Positions 17,799 through 26,963 of a DNA stretch of 47,974 bases are shown here, in pieces. The notes beneath the pieces were generated by a model. It was not told the origin of the DNA. It made no database searches and saw only the letters and a list, made by a program, of their open reading frames with translations. The position numbers and the translations under genes were made by a program. This stretch comes from Clostridium sp. (GTDB lineage Bacteria > Bacillota > Clostridia > Lachnospirales > Lachnospiraceae). Location: positions 1 to 47,974 of the forward strand of contig JAMPEW010000004.1 in the NCBI GenBank assembly GCA_023664775.1. Reading direction: 5' to 3'. Position 1 is the stretch's first letter; each line of letters begins with the position of its first letter.

Positions 17799-19270
17799 TG
17801 AAAAAAACATGGAGAAAGGTCATTATTATATCCTTTGTGCTGATTGCGCTTGAGCTTATTTTAAGCATTGTGTTTCTAACCCCTTATTATCAGGTAAGGA
17901 GAGTTTTTGACAACATAGACGCAGGAAGATGGCAGGAGGCAAGCGAGTGCTTTGAGCAGCTTAACGACAGCCAAAAGGACGAGGTTATGGGCTATCTGGA
18001 TTCCTACGGAGCGTGGGTGTGCCAAAGCTACATTGACGGTGACAGGACATTTTTGGAGGCTGCGGCTTCCCTTGATGCCATAAACAGCATAGATAAAACG
18101 GGAGCAATCTTTCAAAAATACAGTCCGGACTTAAATCATAACGAGCTTAAGGATGCCATGTATGAATACTGGCTTTCCAGACAAAATCATAATGTGGACG
18201 TTACCCACAAAGCAAATGAACGGTCCATAAACGCCCAAAAGCGAATGCTTGTGGAGGAAAAGGAACAGATTATGATAGAGATGCTCAATGAGAAGTACGA
18301 TGCCTTTTTGAAGGAGGAGATTTCCTATGAGCAGATAATTTCCTTTGCAACCATAATTACAAATTCCTCATTTTATAAGGCATACGATTATTCGGGTGTT
18401 ATAACGCACAATGCCCTTTGCGTAAGCGTTTATAGGGAAAGATACAATGAGCTTGTCGCCATGCGGGACGAGCAGAACTATCTTGAGGTTGTAAATGGAT
18501 GCGACAGTATTATGGTTGACCCGAAGGATGAAAATTATAAATCAAAAATACAGGCACTCCGTGGTGAGGCATATGACCTTGGCAAGCCTTATTATGAGGC
18601 GGAGCTTGACGCCCTTGTAAGAGACGGCGAAAAGGAGAAGGCATCACTGCTCATGGAGGAGATCGCGCAGGTATACGGCGAGGACTTTAATCTTGATTCC
18701 GTACAGGAGGCAATGCTTGAAAGCTGGCAGCTTGCATATCTGAATTATATGGAAAATTATGAGGAACGGCTGAAAACCGACCTTACGGGTACTGATACAG
18801 GCACTTATATACTTGAAAACAGGTATGATTCCTACAAGCCTGACAATTTGCTGCTATATGATATAGATGATAACGGCGTGGCAGAGCTTTTCCTGTTCAA
18901 TGCATCGCAGCTTGACCGTGATTATGTAGGCTGTTTTATATACACCTATGACGGCGCAAGCATGAGATATGTGGGATATGCAAATGTAATCAGCTTTTGC
19001 AGGGACAGCTATCTCATTACCTTCCCTGAGGCATTTACAAGAAGTGAGGGAACGGAATACAGCTTAAAGGCATATGACGGAGAAAGCCTTTCCGAGTCTT
19101 CAAGCTGTCAGGACATGGGTGGCACGTATTATGTAAACTATTCTGAGACGGATGAAATTAGCTACATGTCGCAGAGGACGATTATACTTGGACATCAAAG
19201 CGAGTACAATATAAAAAATTCTAAATATCAAAGCATTGATGATGCAAGAAAATATATTATGTCATATTAG
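17798..19270 (+). CDS. Membrane-anchored extracytoplasmic protein, unknown function
   Basis: 490 residues, not recognised. One N-terminal membrane helix (about 8-28) anchors a large, mostly helical external region with repeated Y/E/L-rich segments that resemble TPR-like solenoid helices (about 35-330). A C-terminal beta-rich domain begins near 350 with DIDDNGVAELFLF, a D-x-D-x-N-G loop of the calcium-binding/VCBS type seen in surface proteins. AAAGGAGG precedes the ATG, which overlaps the stop of the zinc-ribbon gene by one base. The pair may form an envelope complex; that is inference from the coupling. Confidence 0.8.
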   Translation: MKKTWRKVIIISFVLIALELILSIVFLTPYYQVRRVFDNIDAGRWQEASECFEQLNDSQKDEVMGYLDSYGAWVCQSYIDGDRTFLEAAASLDAINSIDKTGAIFQKYSPDLNHNELKDAMYEYWLSRQNHNVDVTHKANERSINAQKRMLVEEKEQIMIEMLNEKYDAFLKEEISYEQIISFATIITNSSFYKAYDYSGVITHNALCVSVYRERYNELVAMRDEQNYLEVVNGCDSIMVDPKDENYKSKIQALRGEAYDLGKPYYEAELDALVRDGEKEKASLLMEEIAQVYGEDFNLDSVQEAMLESWQLAYLNYMENYEERLKTDLTGTDTGTYILENRYDSYKPDNLLLYDIDDNGVAELFLFNASQLDRDYVGCFIYTYDGASMRYVGYANVISFCRDSYLITFPEAFTRSEGTEYSLKAYDGESLSESSSCQDMGGTYYVNYSETDEISYMSQRTIILGHQSEYNIKNSKYQSIDDARKYIMSY

Positions 19271-19277
19271 ATGTGTT

Positions 19278-19376
19278 AGTTTTCTGTGAAAACTGATATG
19301 TAGCATGTCCGGTGGCAAAGCCGCCGAGACAAGGCGTCAGCCCCTTTGCTGAAAGCAAAACTATAATGGGCTGACG
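19278..19376 (+). promoter_or_regulatory. Multi-hairpin leader upstream of the aconitase-family gene
   Basis: Three successive stems lie in the gap before the hydratase gene: AGTTTTC/GAAAACT (19278-19284 with 19288-19294), GGTGGC/GCCGCC (19311-19316 with 19320-19325), and CGTCAGCCC/GGGCTGACG (19335-19343 with 19368-19376), the last enclosing an inner TTTGCT/AGCAAA hairpin (19345-19350 with 19354-19359). None is followed by a T tract, so these are not ordinary terminators. The ribosome site AAGGAGG follows the last stem by only a few bases. This is a candidate cis-acting RNA; I cannot assign it to a known class. Confidence 0.5.
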
Positions 19377-19396
19377 TTCAAGAAGGAGGATAAAAA

Positions 19397-21679
19397 ATGA
19401 TTACACTGTATGACACGGGAGCCTATTTGTTAAACGGAAGCGAGCTTGTAAAGGCGAATTCTGAGGGTGAGCATACGCTGGAAAACAAGGGCATTCATAT
19501 TTCAAAGGAAGAAGCTGCCAAAAATACAATGGCTTACGACATATTAGAGAAGCATAATACGTCAGGCAATATGGAGCAGCTTAAAATAAAATTTGATAAG
19601 CTGACGTCCCATGATATTACGTTTGTAGGAATTATACAGACAGCGAGGGCTTCGGGGCTTACTGAATTTCCGATACCTTACGTGCTCACAAACTGCCACA
19701 ATTCTCTCTGTGCGGTAGGCGGAACCATAAATGAGGATGACCATATGTTTGGACTTTCCTGTGCCAAGAAATACGGCGGCGTTTACGTTCCTCCGCATCA
19801 GGCAGTTATCCATCAGTACGCAAGGGAGATGCTTGCAGAGTGCGGCGCTATGATACTTGGCTCTGACAGCCATACAAGATACGGTGCACTTGGAACAATG
19901 GCAATCGGAGAAGGCGGCGGAGAGCTTGCAAAGCAGCTTCTAAAGAGAACCTATGATGTGGCAAAGCCAGGGGTTGTTGCCATATATCTTGATGGCGAGA
20001 TAGCCAAGGGAGTAGGACCTCAGGACGTGGCACTTGCAATTATTGGGGCAACCTTTAACTGTGGTTATGTCAAAAATAAGGTTATGGAATTTGTAGGTCC
20101 GGGCATAGATAAGCTTCCTGCTGATTTCAGAATTGGCATTGACGTAATGACGACGGAAACCACATGTCTTTCCTCCATTTGGAAAACAGACGATGAGATA
20201 AAGAGATGGTATGACGTACATTACAGACCGGAGAGCTATCGGGAAATGAAGCCGGGCGACGTTGCATATTACGATGGAGTTGTGTACGTAAATCTGTCAA
20301 AGATTAAGCCTATGATTGCAATGCCATTCCACCCAAGCAACGTATATACCATTGAGGAGTTAAATGCAAATCTTATGGACATCCTTTGCGATGTTGAGAA
20401 AAAAGCACTTGTATCCCTTGACGGAAAGGTTGATTTTACGCTTAAGGATAAGGTGAGAGACGGAAAGCTTTACGTTGAGCAGGGAATTATTGCGGGCTGT
20501 GCGGGAGGCGGCTATGAAAATATTGTCGATGCCGCAGACATTTTAAGAGGTCACAATATTGGCTCGGATGAATTTACACTTAGCGTATACCCTGCAAGCA
20601 CGCCTATTTACATGGAGCTTGCTAAAAATGGACGCCTTGCAGACCTTATCGGAACGGGTGCTGTTGTAAAAACTGCATTCTGCGGACCGTGCTTCGGTGC
20701 AGGGGACACACCGGCAAACAATGCGTTCAGCATAAGACATTCAACGAGAAACTTCCCGAATCGGGAAGGCTCAAAAATACAAAATGGACAAATATCCTCC
20801 GTTGCGCTTATGGATGCCCGTTCCATTGCGGCAACAGCAGTAAATAAGGGCTATCTTACGGCTGCAACTGATTTGGATGTAGAGTATACGTCGCCAAAGT
20901 ATTTCTTTGACAAAACAATCTATGAAAACAGGGTATATAACGGAGTTGGAAAGGCAGACGGCTCCGTGGAGATAAAATTCGGACCGAACATCAAGGACTG
21001 GCCGGAAATGATTGCCCTTACGGATCATCTTTTGCTTAAGGTTGCCTCGGTAATAAATGATCCCGTAACAACGACGGATGAGCTGATTCCTTCGGGAGAA
21101 ACCTCCTCCTTCAGGTCAAATCCTTTGGGCCTTGCAGAATTTACGTTATCAAGAAAGGATCCGATGTACGTTGGACGTGCAAAGGCAGTGCAGGCTGTTG
21201 AAAAGGAGCGTGAGGCAGGAAGCTGTCTTTGCAAGACAAGTGACGAGCTTCATACAATTATCCATACAATAAAGGAAAAATACCCTGACGTTAAGGGAAA
21301 AAACCTTGGATATGGCAGCACGATATTTGCCGTAAAGCCGGGAGACGGTTCTGCGAGAGAGCAGGCTGCTTCCTGTCAGAAGGTGCTTGGAGGCTGGGCG
21401 AATATTGCAAAGGAGTACGCTACAAAAAGATACCGCTCAAACCTTATCAATTGGGGAATGCTTCCATTTGTACTTGAGGAGGATTTTGAATTTGCGGTTG
21501 ATGATTATGTATTTGTGCCTGAAATAAGGAATGCCATAATAAACAAGAACGAAATAATAAAGGCATATGTTGTAAATAAGGGCATGAAGGAGCTTGCGTT
21601 TAAGCTTGGTGATTTGACTGATGATGAAAGAGACATCATACTCTCAGGCTGTCTGATAAATTATTACAAGGAAAATTAA
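19397..21679 (+). CDS. Aconitase-superfamily hydratase (YbhJ-like)
   Basis: A 760-residue Fe-S hydro-lyase of the aconitase superfamily. The three cluster cysteines are visible: C368 in [10 protein letters not shown] and C429/C432 in [15 protein letters not shown] (155-160) and the RNFPNREGS segment (about 451-459) are also conserved family motifs. A C-terminal swivel domain follows from about 600. Members of this branch are usually annotated simply as hydratase; the substrate is not established and no citrate-cycle or leucine gene is nearby, so I do not call it acnA. AGAAGGAGG precedes the ATG. It is monocistronic, with a structured leader and a strong terminator. Confidence 0.88.
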   Translation: MITLYDTGAYLLNGSELVKANSEGEHTLENKGIHISKEEAAKNTMAYDILEKHNTSGNMEQLKIKFDKLTSHDITFVGIIQTARASGLTEFPIPYVLTNCHNSLCAVGGTINEDDHMFGLSCAKKYGGVYVPPHQAVIHQYAREMLAECGAMILGSDSHTRYGALGTMAIGEGGGELAKQLLKRTYDVAKPGVVAIYLDGEIAKGVGPQDVALAIIGATFNCGYVKNKVMEFVGPGIDKLPADFRIGIDVMTTETTCLSSIWKTDDEIKRWYDVHYRPESYREMKPGDVAYYDGVVYVNLSKIKPMIAMPFHPSNVYTIEELNANLMDILCDVEKKALVSLDGKVDFTLKDKVRDGKLYVEQGIIAGCAGGGYENIVDAADILRGHNIGSDEFTLSVYPASTPIYMELAKNGRLADLIGTGAVVKTAFCGPCFGAGDTPANNAFSIRHSTRNFPNREGSKIQNGQISSVALMDARSIAATAVNKGYLTAATDLDVEYTSPKYFFDKTIYENRVYNGVGKADGSVEIKFGPNIKDWPEMIALTDHLLLKVASVINDPVTTTDELIPSGETSSFRSNPLGLAEFTLSRKDPMYVGRAKAVQAVEKEREAGSCLCKTSDELHTIIHTIKEKYPDVKGKNLGYGSTIFAVKPGDGSAREQAASCQKVLGGWANIAKEYATKRYRSNLINWGMLPFVLEEDFEFAVDDYVFVPEIRNAIINKNEIIKAYVVNKGMKELAFKLGDLTDDERDIILSGCLINYYKEN

Positions 21680-21711
21680 TGAAAAATACAATATTTTTGG
21701 TATTATGTTGT

Positions 21712-21746
21712 AGAAAAAGTATACCCGTTTGTGGTATACTTTTTCT
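21712..21746. terminator. Perfect 14-bp hairpin terminator (bidirectional)
   Basis: AGAAAAAGTATACC (21712-21725) and GGTATACTTTTTCT (21733-21746) are exact complements with a 7-nt loop. The T run within the right arm makes it a terminator on the plus strand, and the A run in the left arm makes it one on the minus strand. Confidence 0.85.
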
Positions 21747-21821
21747 AAGTATAGCTTTATTTAATTTTTTGATTTGATAAGCGGTTATCGTCAAATAATA
21801 ATGAGAGGAGGTTTATCTATT

Positions 21822-22247
21822 ATGATAGTAGTTTGGCTGGTTGTGTCGGCAGTGCTTATTATTGCTGAAATTGTATCGCTTGGGCTTACTACCATATGGT
21901 TTGCCATAGGAGCGCTTGCTGCTGCGCTTGCGGCTTTTCTTGGTGCAAATGTAAGCATACAGCTTATCGTTTTTGCTGTGCTTTCCTTTGTATTCCTTAT
22001 ATTTACGGCGCCAGTGGCAAGAAAGCATTTTTTGAGGCAGCCGGAAAAAACAAATGTTGAAGGACTTGTAGGAATGATTGGAGTAGTGACAGATGCTATT
22101 GATAATCTGAAATCAGAGGGAACGGTTTTCTTAAACGGTCAGGAGTGGTCGGCACGTTCTGAAAGCGGGGAAAGCATTGAGAAAGATTGCAGGGTCTCGG
22201 TAGTGTCAATAAGCGGAGTTAAGCTGATTGTAAAAAGGGAAGCTTAA
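21822..22247 (+). CDS. NfeD-family membrane protein
   Basis: A 141-residue NfeD-type protein: three hydrophobic helices (about 2-20, 23-41, 46-65) followed by the small OB-fold beta domain (GLVGMIGVVTDAIDNL...GQEWSARS...I..VVSISGVKLIV). NfeD short forms are partners of SPFH/flotillin proteins and are typically encoded immediately upstream of them, as here; together they are thought to organise membrane microdomains or quality control. The ATG at 21822 has GAGGAGG about 10 bases upstream. An earlier in-frame ATG at 21774 lacks a ribosome site. Confidence 0.92.
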   Translation: MIVVWLVVSAVLIIAEIVSLGLTTIWFAIGALAAALAAFLGANVSIQLIVFAVLSFVFLIFTAPVARKHFLRQPEKTNVEGLVGMIGVVTDAIDNLKSEGTVFLNGQEWSARSESGESIEKDCRVSVVSISGVKLIVKREA

Positions 22248-22275
22248 TTATTTAAAACTATTAGGAGGGTTTACA

Positions 22276-23220
22276 ATGTCAGGTGGACAGATTTTCATTT
22301 TATTTTTAGTATTTCTTGTAATTGTTGTGGTAGCAAGCTCAATCAGAATTGTACCACAGGCACATGCCTACGTTATTGAGAGGCTTGGAACCTATCAGGC
22401 TACATGGTCAGTGGGTTTTCATATGAAGTGGCCTATTTTTGATAAGATTGCAGAGCGTATTTCACTGAAGGAGCAGGTTGTGGACTTTGCACCACAGCCG
22501 GTTATCACAAAGGATAACGTAACTATGCGTATTGATACCGTTGTGTTCTTTCAGATTACCGACCCTAAGCTTTTTGCATACGGAGTTGAAAGACCAATCA
22601 TGGCAATTGAGAACTTAACGGCAACAACGCTTAGAAATATAATCGGTGATTTGGAGCTTGACCAGACGCTTACTTCAAGAGAGACAATCAATACAAAGAT
22701 GAGGGCAACCCTTGATGTTGCCACAGACCCTTGGGGAATCAAGGTGAATCGTGTTGAGCTTAAAAACATTATACCTCCGGCGGCCATACAGGATGCCATG
22801 GAGAAGCAGATGAAGGCGGAGCGTGAGAGACGTGAGCAGATTTTGATTGCTGAGGGTGAGAAAAAGTCTGCAATTCTTCGTGCAGAAGGACAAAAGGAAT
22901 CCCTTATCCTTTCCGCGGAGGCTGAAAAACAATCTGCAATTCTTCGCGCTGAGGCAACAAAGGAGGCTACTATCCGCCGGGCAGAAGGTGAGGCCCAGGC
23001 TATCTTAACTGTGCAGAGGGCAAATGCAGACGGTATTAAATTCTTGAATGAGGCTGCGCCTGAAACGGCAGTGCTTACCCTGAAAAGCCTTGAGGCATTT
23101 GCCAAGGCGGCAGACGGAAAGGCTACAAAGCTGATTATTCCGTCAGAAATTGCAAGTATTGCAGGGCTTGCATCTTCACTTACTGAAATAGCAGTCGAGA
23201 ACAAAGCACCGCAGGCATAA
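22276..23220 (+). CDS. SPFH/stomatin-like membrane protein
   Basis: A 314-residue stomatin/prohibitin family protein. An N-terminal membrane helix (about 5-25) leads into the SPFH domain (IRIVPQAHAYVIERLGTYQ through WGIKVNRVELKNI), then a long charged coiled coil (about 170-250) built from repeated AILRAE/ATIRRAEGE units, and a hydrophobic C-terminal segment with LIIPSEIASIAG. It forms large membrane-bound oligomers and lies 28 bp after the NfeD gene, with a TAGGAGGG ribosome site. Homologues include QmcA; the physiological client is unknown here. Confidence 0.92.
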   Translation: MSGGQIFILFLVFLVIVVVASSIRIVPQAHAYVIERLGTYQATWSVGFHMKWPIFDKIAERISLKEQVVDFAPQPVITKDNVTMRIDTVVFFQITDPKLFAYGVERPIMAIENLTATTLRNIIGDLELDQTLTSRETINTKMRATLDVATDPWGIKVNRVELKNIIPPAAIQDAMEKQMKAERERREQILIAEGEKKSAILRAEGQKESLILSAEAEKQSAILRAEATKEATIRRAEGEAQAILTVQRANADGIKFLNEAAPETAVLTLKSLEAFAKAADGKATKLIIPSEIASIAGLASSLTEIAVENKAPQA

Positions 23221-23248
23221 GGTCTTGGTCTTTGGTTTAGGAGGACAT

Positions 23249-23656
23249 ATGAAAAGCTTAATGAGTTTTTTGCTTGGTATCGTGCTTACAATTGTAGGGG
23301 CAGTGCTGTTTCTGTCTAACGTAAGAGTTACAACCTTTACATTTTTTTACAGATACAAGGAAGTGAATGTGACAGCAATCCTTATGCTGCTTATGTGTAT
23401 ATTTTTTGTTGCCTACATTGTCTATTCAAACTTTGTTACGGGACTTATACTCGGAGTTTTATTCCTGCTGTTTATCATTTCAATTATACTCAGCATGAAA
23501 TTCCACATTATGTATATGTCTGCCTTTGAGGTGATTCTTATTCTGATGACCTTTTTTGGAGGGATTGGGCTTACGCTCAGAGGAATCGTACATGCAAAGG
23601 GTGAGCTTGGCGATGATGCCGGTGACAAAATCAATCATAAGGCAAACCGTAAATAA
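23249..23656 (+). CDS. Small four-helix membrane protein, unknown function
   Basis: A 135-residue integral membrane protein with helices at about 5-24, 43-60, 62-82 and 89-109 and a charged cytoplasmic tail. I do not recognise a family. The ATG at 23249 is chosen because TAGGAGGAC lies just before it; an upstream frame from 23225 has no ribosome site. It starts 28 bp after the SPFH gene and 16 bp before the next gene, so it is probably part of the NfeD-SPFH transcript and may act with that membrane scaffold. Confidence 0.75.
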   Translation: MKSLMSFLLGIVLTIVGAVLFLSNVRVTTFTFFYRYKEVNVTAILMLLMCIFFVAYIVYSNFVTGLILGVLFLLFIISIILSMKFHIMYMSAFEVILILMTFFGGIGLTLRGIVHAKGELGDDAGDKINHKANRK

Positions 23657-23672
23657 CAGGAGGTAACATCAG

Positions 23673-24044
23673 ATGGCCAATAAGCTTGAATTACAAAAGG
23701 AGGCACTTGCCCAGCTTGTGGATTACAGCGAGCATATAATGAAAGCCACGAGGGACGTGATAAAAGAGCTTCGGGTAGACAGAAAAAAAGATACGGATGA
23801 ACTGTTTAATCTTGTCATTCAGGGTATAAACTGGGAGATAGAGGTTTTTAACCATTGCGAGCAGCTTATCAATACAGAAAAAATGTACGTTGACAAAAGT
23901 AAAATGGCTGCAGCGGTCGGAAGGCTTGGAGAGGTACTTCAGGAAAAGGACGATATTAAGACGGCTGCGTGCCTTGAGGTTGATTTTCTGCCATTTTTGG
24001 AAAAAATGCTGGAGGCGGGGAAGAATATAGCCGTGCAGGTATAA
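23673..24044 (+). CDS. Small cytoplasmic helical protein, unknown function
   Basis: A 123-residue soluble, strongly helical protein, with no cysteine-ligand pattern and no membrane segment. The heptad-like spacing in LELQKEALAQLVDYSEHIM and VGRLGEVLQEKDDI suggests a helical bundle or coiled coil. I do not recognise it. ACAGGAGG precedes the ATG, and it is the last gene of the NfeD-SPFH group. In length and feel it resembles small flagellar-type export chaperones, but I see no flagellar context to support that. Confidence 0.7.
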   Translation: MANKLELQKEALAQLVDYSEHIMKATRDVIKELRVDRKKDTDELFNLVIQGINWEIEVFNHCEQLINTEKMYVDKSKMAAAVGRLGEVLQEKDDIKTAACLEVDFLPFLEKMLEAGKNIAVQV

Positions 24045-24084
24045 AAAATGTACAAAAATAAATATAAAAATTGTACAAAAACTA

Positions 24085-24113
24085 TTTCAAATATTTACTA
24101 TTAATGTTATAAT
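24085..24113 (+). promoter_or_regulatory. Promoter of the glgC-glgD operon
   Basis: A perfect TATAAT (24108-24113) stands 17 bp from a weak TTTCAA (24085-24090), about 33 bp before the glgC start. The surrounding sequence is strongly A/T-rich. Confidence 0.6.
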
Positions 24114-24145
24114 ATAACTAAATTATGCTAAAAAGGGGTGACTAT

Positions 24146-25414
24146 ATGATTAAAAAAGAAATGATAGCCATGCTTTTAGCAGGTGGACAAGGAAGCCGTT
24201 TGGGTGTTTTGACTTCCAAGCTTGCTAAGCCGGCTGTAGCTTTTGGAGGAAAATACAAGATTATTGACTTCCCACTCAGTAATTGTATTAATTCCGGAGT
24301 TGATACTGTAGGTGTCCTGACACAGTACAGACCGTTAAGACTTAATCAGCATATCGGTATCGGTATGCCTTGGGATTTGGATAGAAGCGTAGGCGGCGTT
24401 ACGGTGCTTCCGCCTTACGAAAAGAGCACAAACAGCCAGTGGTACACGGGTACTGCCAATGCTATCTATCAGAATTTGGAATACATTGATTATTACAATC
24501 CTGATTATGTGCTTATTTTATCGGGAGACCATATCTATAAGATGGATTATGAGAATATGCTCGATTTTCATAAGTCGAGCAAGGCGGACGTTACGCTTGC
24601 GACCTATCAGGTTCCGATGGAGGAGGCAGGCAGGTTTGGTGTAGTTATTACTGACGAGTCAGGCTGCATCATGGAATTTGAGGAAAAACCTGAAAATCCT
24701 AGAAGCAATAAGGCGTCCATGGGAATTTACATTTTCAACTGGAAGCTCCTTCGGGAGGCGCTTGTTGTTATGAAGGATCAGCCGGAATGTGATTTCGGCA
24801 AGCATATCATTCCATATTGTCATGAGCATGGAAGCAAGATTTGTGCTTACGATTATAAGGGCTATTGGAAGGATGTCGGAACGCTCGGTTCCTATTGGGA
24901 GGCCAATATGGAGCTTGTTGACATTATACCTGAGTTCAATCTTTACGAGGAATTTTGGAGGATTTATACAAAGAGTGATATTCTTCCTCCGCAGTATGTA
25001 GCACCTGAGGGTTCGGTTACAAAGAGTATTGTAGGTGAGGGTACTGAGGTTTACGGAGAGGTTGAAAAGTCGGTAATCGGTTCAGGCGTTTCCATAGGCA
25101 AGGGAGCCATAGTAAAAAATTCAATTATAATGAACGGTGTTAAAATCGGCGACGGCGCAGTTATAGACAAGGCAATTATTGCTGAGGACGTTGTTGTGGG
25201 AGAAAATACTGAGCTTGGAGTTGGCGATGAGGCTCCGAATGAGCTGGCACCGCATATTTACGCATATGGGCTTGTAACGATAGGTGAAAACTCGATTATA
25301 CCTGCCGGAGTAAAAATTGGCAAAAATGTTGCAATTTTTGGCGAGACGACGATAGACGAGTATCCGGATGGATTATTAAAGAGCGGTTCAAGCATAATAA
25401 AGGCAGGTGAGTAA
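24146..25414 (+). CDS. glgC: Glucose-1-phosphate adenylyltransferase, catalytic subunit
   Basis: Makes ADP-glucose from ATP and glucose-1-phosphate, the committed step of glycogen synthesis. The 422 residues open with the nucleotide-binding [14 protein letters not shown] motif and include [10 protein letters not shown] (the metal-binding aspartate region), FEEKP, and a C-terminal left-handed beta-helix made of hexapeptide repeats ([22 protein letters not shown]). The ATG at 24146 has AGGGGTG 6-12 bases upstream; an earlier in-frame start at 24125 is too close to the promoter. In Firmicutes GlgC works as a heteromer with GlgD, encoded next. Confidence 0.96.
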   Translation: MIKKEMIAMLLAGGQGSRLGVLTSKLAKPAVAFGGKYKIIDFPLSNCINSGVDTVGVLTQYRPLRLNQHIGIGMPWDLDRSVGGVTVLPPYEKSTNSQWYTGTANAIYQNLEYIDYYNPDYVLILSGDHIYKMDYENMLDFHKSSKADVTLATYQVPMEEAGRFGVVITDESGCIMEFEEKPENPRSNKASMGIYIFNWKLLREALVVMKDQPECDFGKHIIPYCHEHGSKICAYDYKGYWKDVGTLGSYWEANMELVDIIPEFNLYEEFWRIYTKSDILPPQYVAPEGSVTKSIVGEGTEVYGEVEKSVIGSGVSIGKGAIVKNSIIMNGVKIGDGAVIDKAIIAEDVVVGENTELGVGDEAPNELAPHIYAYGLVTIGENSIIPAGVKIGKNVAIFGETTIDEYPDGLLKSGSSIIKAGE

Positions 25415-25416
25415 AT

Positions 25417-26541
25417 ATGAGAGCAGTCGGTATTATTTTAGCAGGCGGTGGAAGCAATAGAATGGGAGATTTGTCGGCAAAGAGAGCGGTTCCTGCAATG
25501 CCTATTGTGGGTAGCTATAGAGCCATAGACTTTACATTGTCCAATATGACAAATTCACACATTCAGAAGGTTGCCGTATATACACAGTACAATTCACGTT
25601 CGTTAAACGAACACCTTAATTCTGCAAAGTGGTGGGATTTCGGAAGAAAACAGGGCGGTCTTTATGTATTTACGCCGACCATCACGGCGACAAACAGTTA
25701 TTGGTATAGAGGCACGGCAGATGCACTTTACCAAAATATCAATTTCCTCAAGTCAGCGCATGAGCCATACGTTGTGATAGCCTCAGGCGATGCCGTATAC
25801 AAGATGGATTACAATAAGGTGCTTGAGGAGCATATTGCAACAGGAGCAGACATAACCATAGTATGCAAGGATATAGAACCGGGGGAAGACGACATAAGCA
25901 GGTTTGGTGTCGTAAAGCTTGCAGACGACAATAGGGTTATCGGCTTTGAGGAAAAGCCTCTTGTGGCAGAGACGAACACAGCATCAATCGGCGTTTATGT
26001 AGTGAGAAGAAGACAATTAATCGAGCTTCTTGAGGCATGTGCCGCAGAGGGACGAAGTGATTTTGTCAATGACATTCTTGTAAGATACAAGAGTGTTAAG
26101 AAAATATATGCCTATAAGCTGGAGTCATATTGGAGAAACATAGGCAGCGTTGAGTCATACTTCAAGACCAATATGGATTTCCTGAAAAAAGACATCAGGG
26201 ATTACTTCTTCAGGGAATATCCTGAGGTTTATTCAAAGGTTGAGGATTTGCCGCCTGCAAAATATAATGGTGATGCAGTGGTAAATAACAGTCTGGTTGC
26301 AAGCGGATGTATTGTAAACGGAACCGTTGAAGATTCCATATTGTTCAAGAAGGTATATGTTGGCAATAACTGTGTGATTAAAAATTCTATCATACTGAAT
26401 GACGTTCATATCGGTGACAACTGTTACATTGAAAACTGTATTGTTGAGAGCAGAGATACGCTTCGTGCTAATACGGTCAGGACAGGTGAGCCGGACGACA
26501 TCAAGGTTATTGTGGAAAAGAACTTTAGATACGCACTGTAA
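25417..26541 (+). CDS. glgD: ADP-glucose pyrophosphorylase GlgD subunit
   Basis: A 374-residue homologue of GlgC that begins two bases after its stop. It keeps the fold (ILAGGGSNRMGDLS, the ASGDAVYKMDY region and the beta-helix tail), but substitutions in the N-terminal loop (GGGSNRMG for GGQGSRLG) and its shorter length are those of the GlgD type. GlgD is regulatory or weakly catalytic and raises the activity of GlgC in the complex. The ribosome site AGGCAGGTGAG lies within the end of glgC, so the two are translationally coupled. Confidence 0.94.
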   Translation: MRAVGIILAGGGSNRMGDLSAKRAVPAMPIVGSYRAIDFTLSNMTNSHIQKVAVYTQYNSRSLNEHLNSAKWWDFGRKQGGLYVFTPTITATNSYWYRGTADALYQNINFLKSAHEPYVVIASGDAVYKMDYNKVLEEHIATGADITIVCKDIEPGEDDISRFGVVKLADDNRVIGFEEKPLVAETNTASIGVYVVRRRQLIELLEACAAEGRSDFVNDILVRYKSVKKIYAYKLESYWRNIGSVESYFKTNMDFLKKDIRDYFFREYPEVYSKVEDLPPAKYNGDAVVNNSLVASGCIVNGTVEDSILFKKVYVGNNCVIKNSIILNDVHIGDNCYIENCIVESRDTLRANTVRTGEPDDIKVIVEKNFRYAL

Positions 26542-26569
26542 ACAAGTATATGACTAAAGGGGGATTTGT

Positions 26570-26839
26570 ATGCAGATTACGGATGTAAGAGTAAGAAAGG
26601 TTACAAAGGAAGGTAAAATGAAGGCAATAGTATCCATTACGATTGACAACGAATTTGTCGTTCATGACATTAAGGTCATCGAGGGAGAAAAGGGGTTATT
26701 TATTGCCATGCCAAGCAGGAAGGCTTCTGACGGAGAGTATCGTGATATTGCTCATCCGATTAATTCGGAAACCAGAGAAAAAATACAGTCACTCATATTA
26801 AAAGCGTATGAGGAATCTGCCAGTGAAACTGAAGAATAG
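26570..26839 (+). CDS. spoVG: SpoVG, RNA/DNA-binding regulator
   Basis: An 89-residue SpoVG with the family start ([11 protein letters not shown]) and the conserved HDIKVIEG...[10 protein letters not shown] core. SpoVG binds nucleic acid through a positively charged C-terminal helix and affects septation, sporulation and envelope gene expression in Firmicutes. It is separated from glgD by 28 bp, with an AAAGGGGG ribosome site, and is closed off by a hairpin terminator. Confidence 0.95.
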   Translation: MQITDVRVRKVTKEGKMKAIVSITIDNEFVVHDIKVIEGEKGLFIAMPSRKASDGEYRDIAHPINSETREKIQSLILKAYEESASETEE

Positions 26840-26873
26840 CAGACTATGAATACAGGATAAGCTCCTGTGTAAG

Positions 26874-26940
26874 AAAAGGGTTGCCGCAATATCTGGTAGT
26901 CACATTATGTGATTTGATATGTGACAGCCCTTTTGATTTT
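26874..26940 (+). terminator. Probable terminator after spoVG
   Basis: An inner stem GTCACAT (26899-26905) / ATGTGAC (26919-26925) sits inside an outer AAAAGGG (26874-26880) / CCCTTTT (26928-26934) pairing, followed by GATTTT. It lies between spoVG and hprK. Confidence 0.65.
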
Positions 26941-26963
26941 AAGTTTTTGTATGGAGGCATAAA

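Noticed and set aside
22551-23204. 217-codon open frame on the minus strand
   Set aside because: It lies wholly opposite the SPFH gene and arises from the repetitive GAG/GCA coiled-coil codons; no ribosome site or family features.
23673-24044. Flagellar-type chaperone (FliS/FlgN-like)
   Set aside because: Only length and helicity fit; there is no flagellar gene in the window and no family motif.
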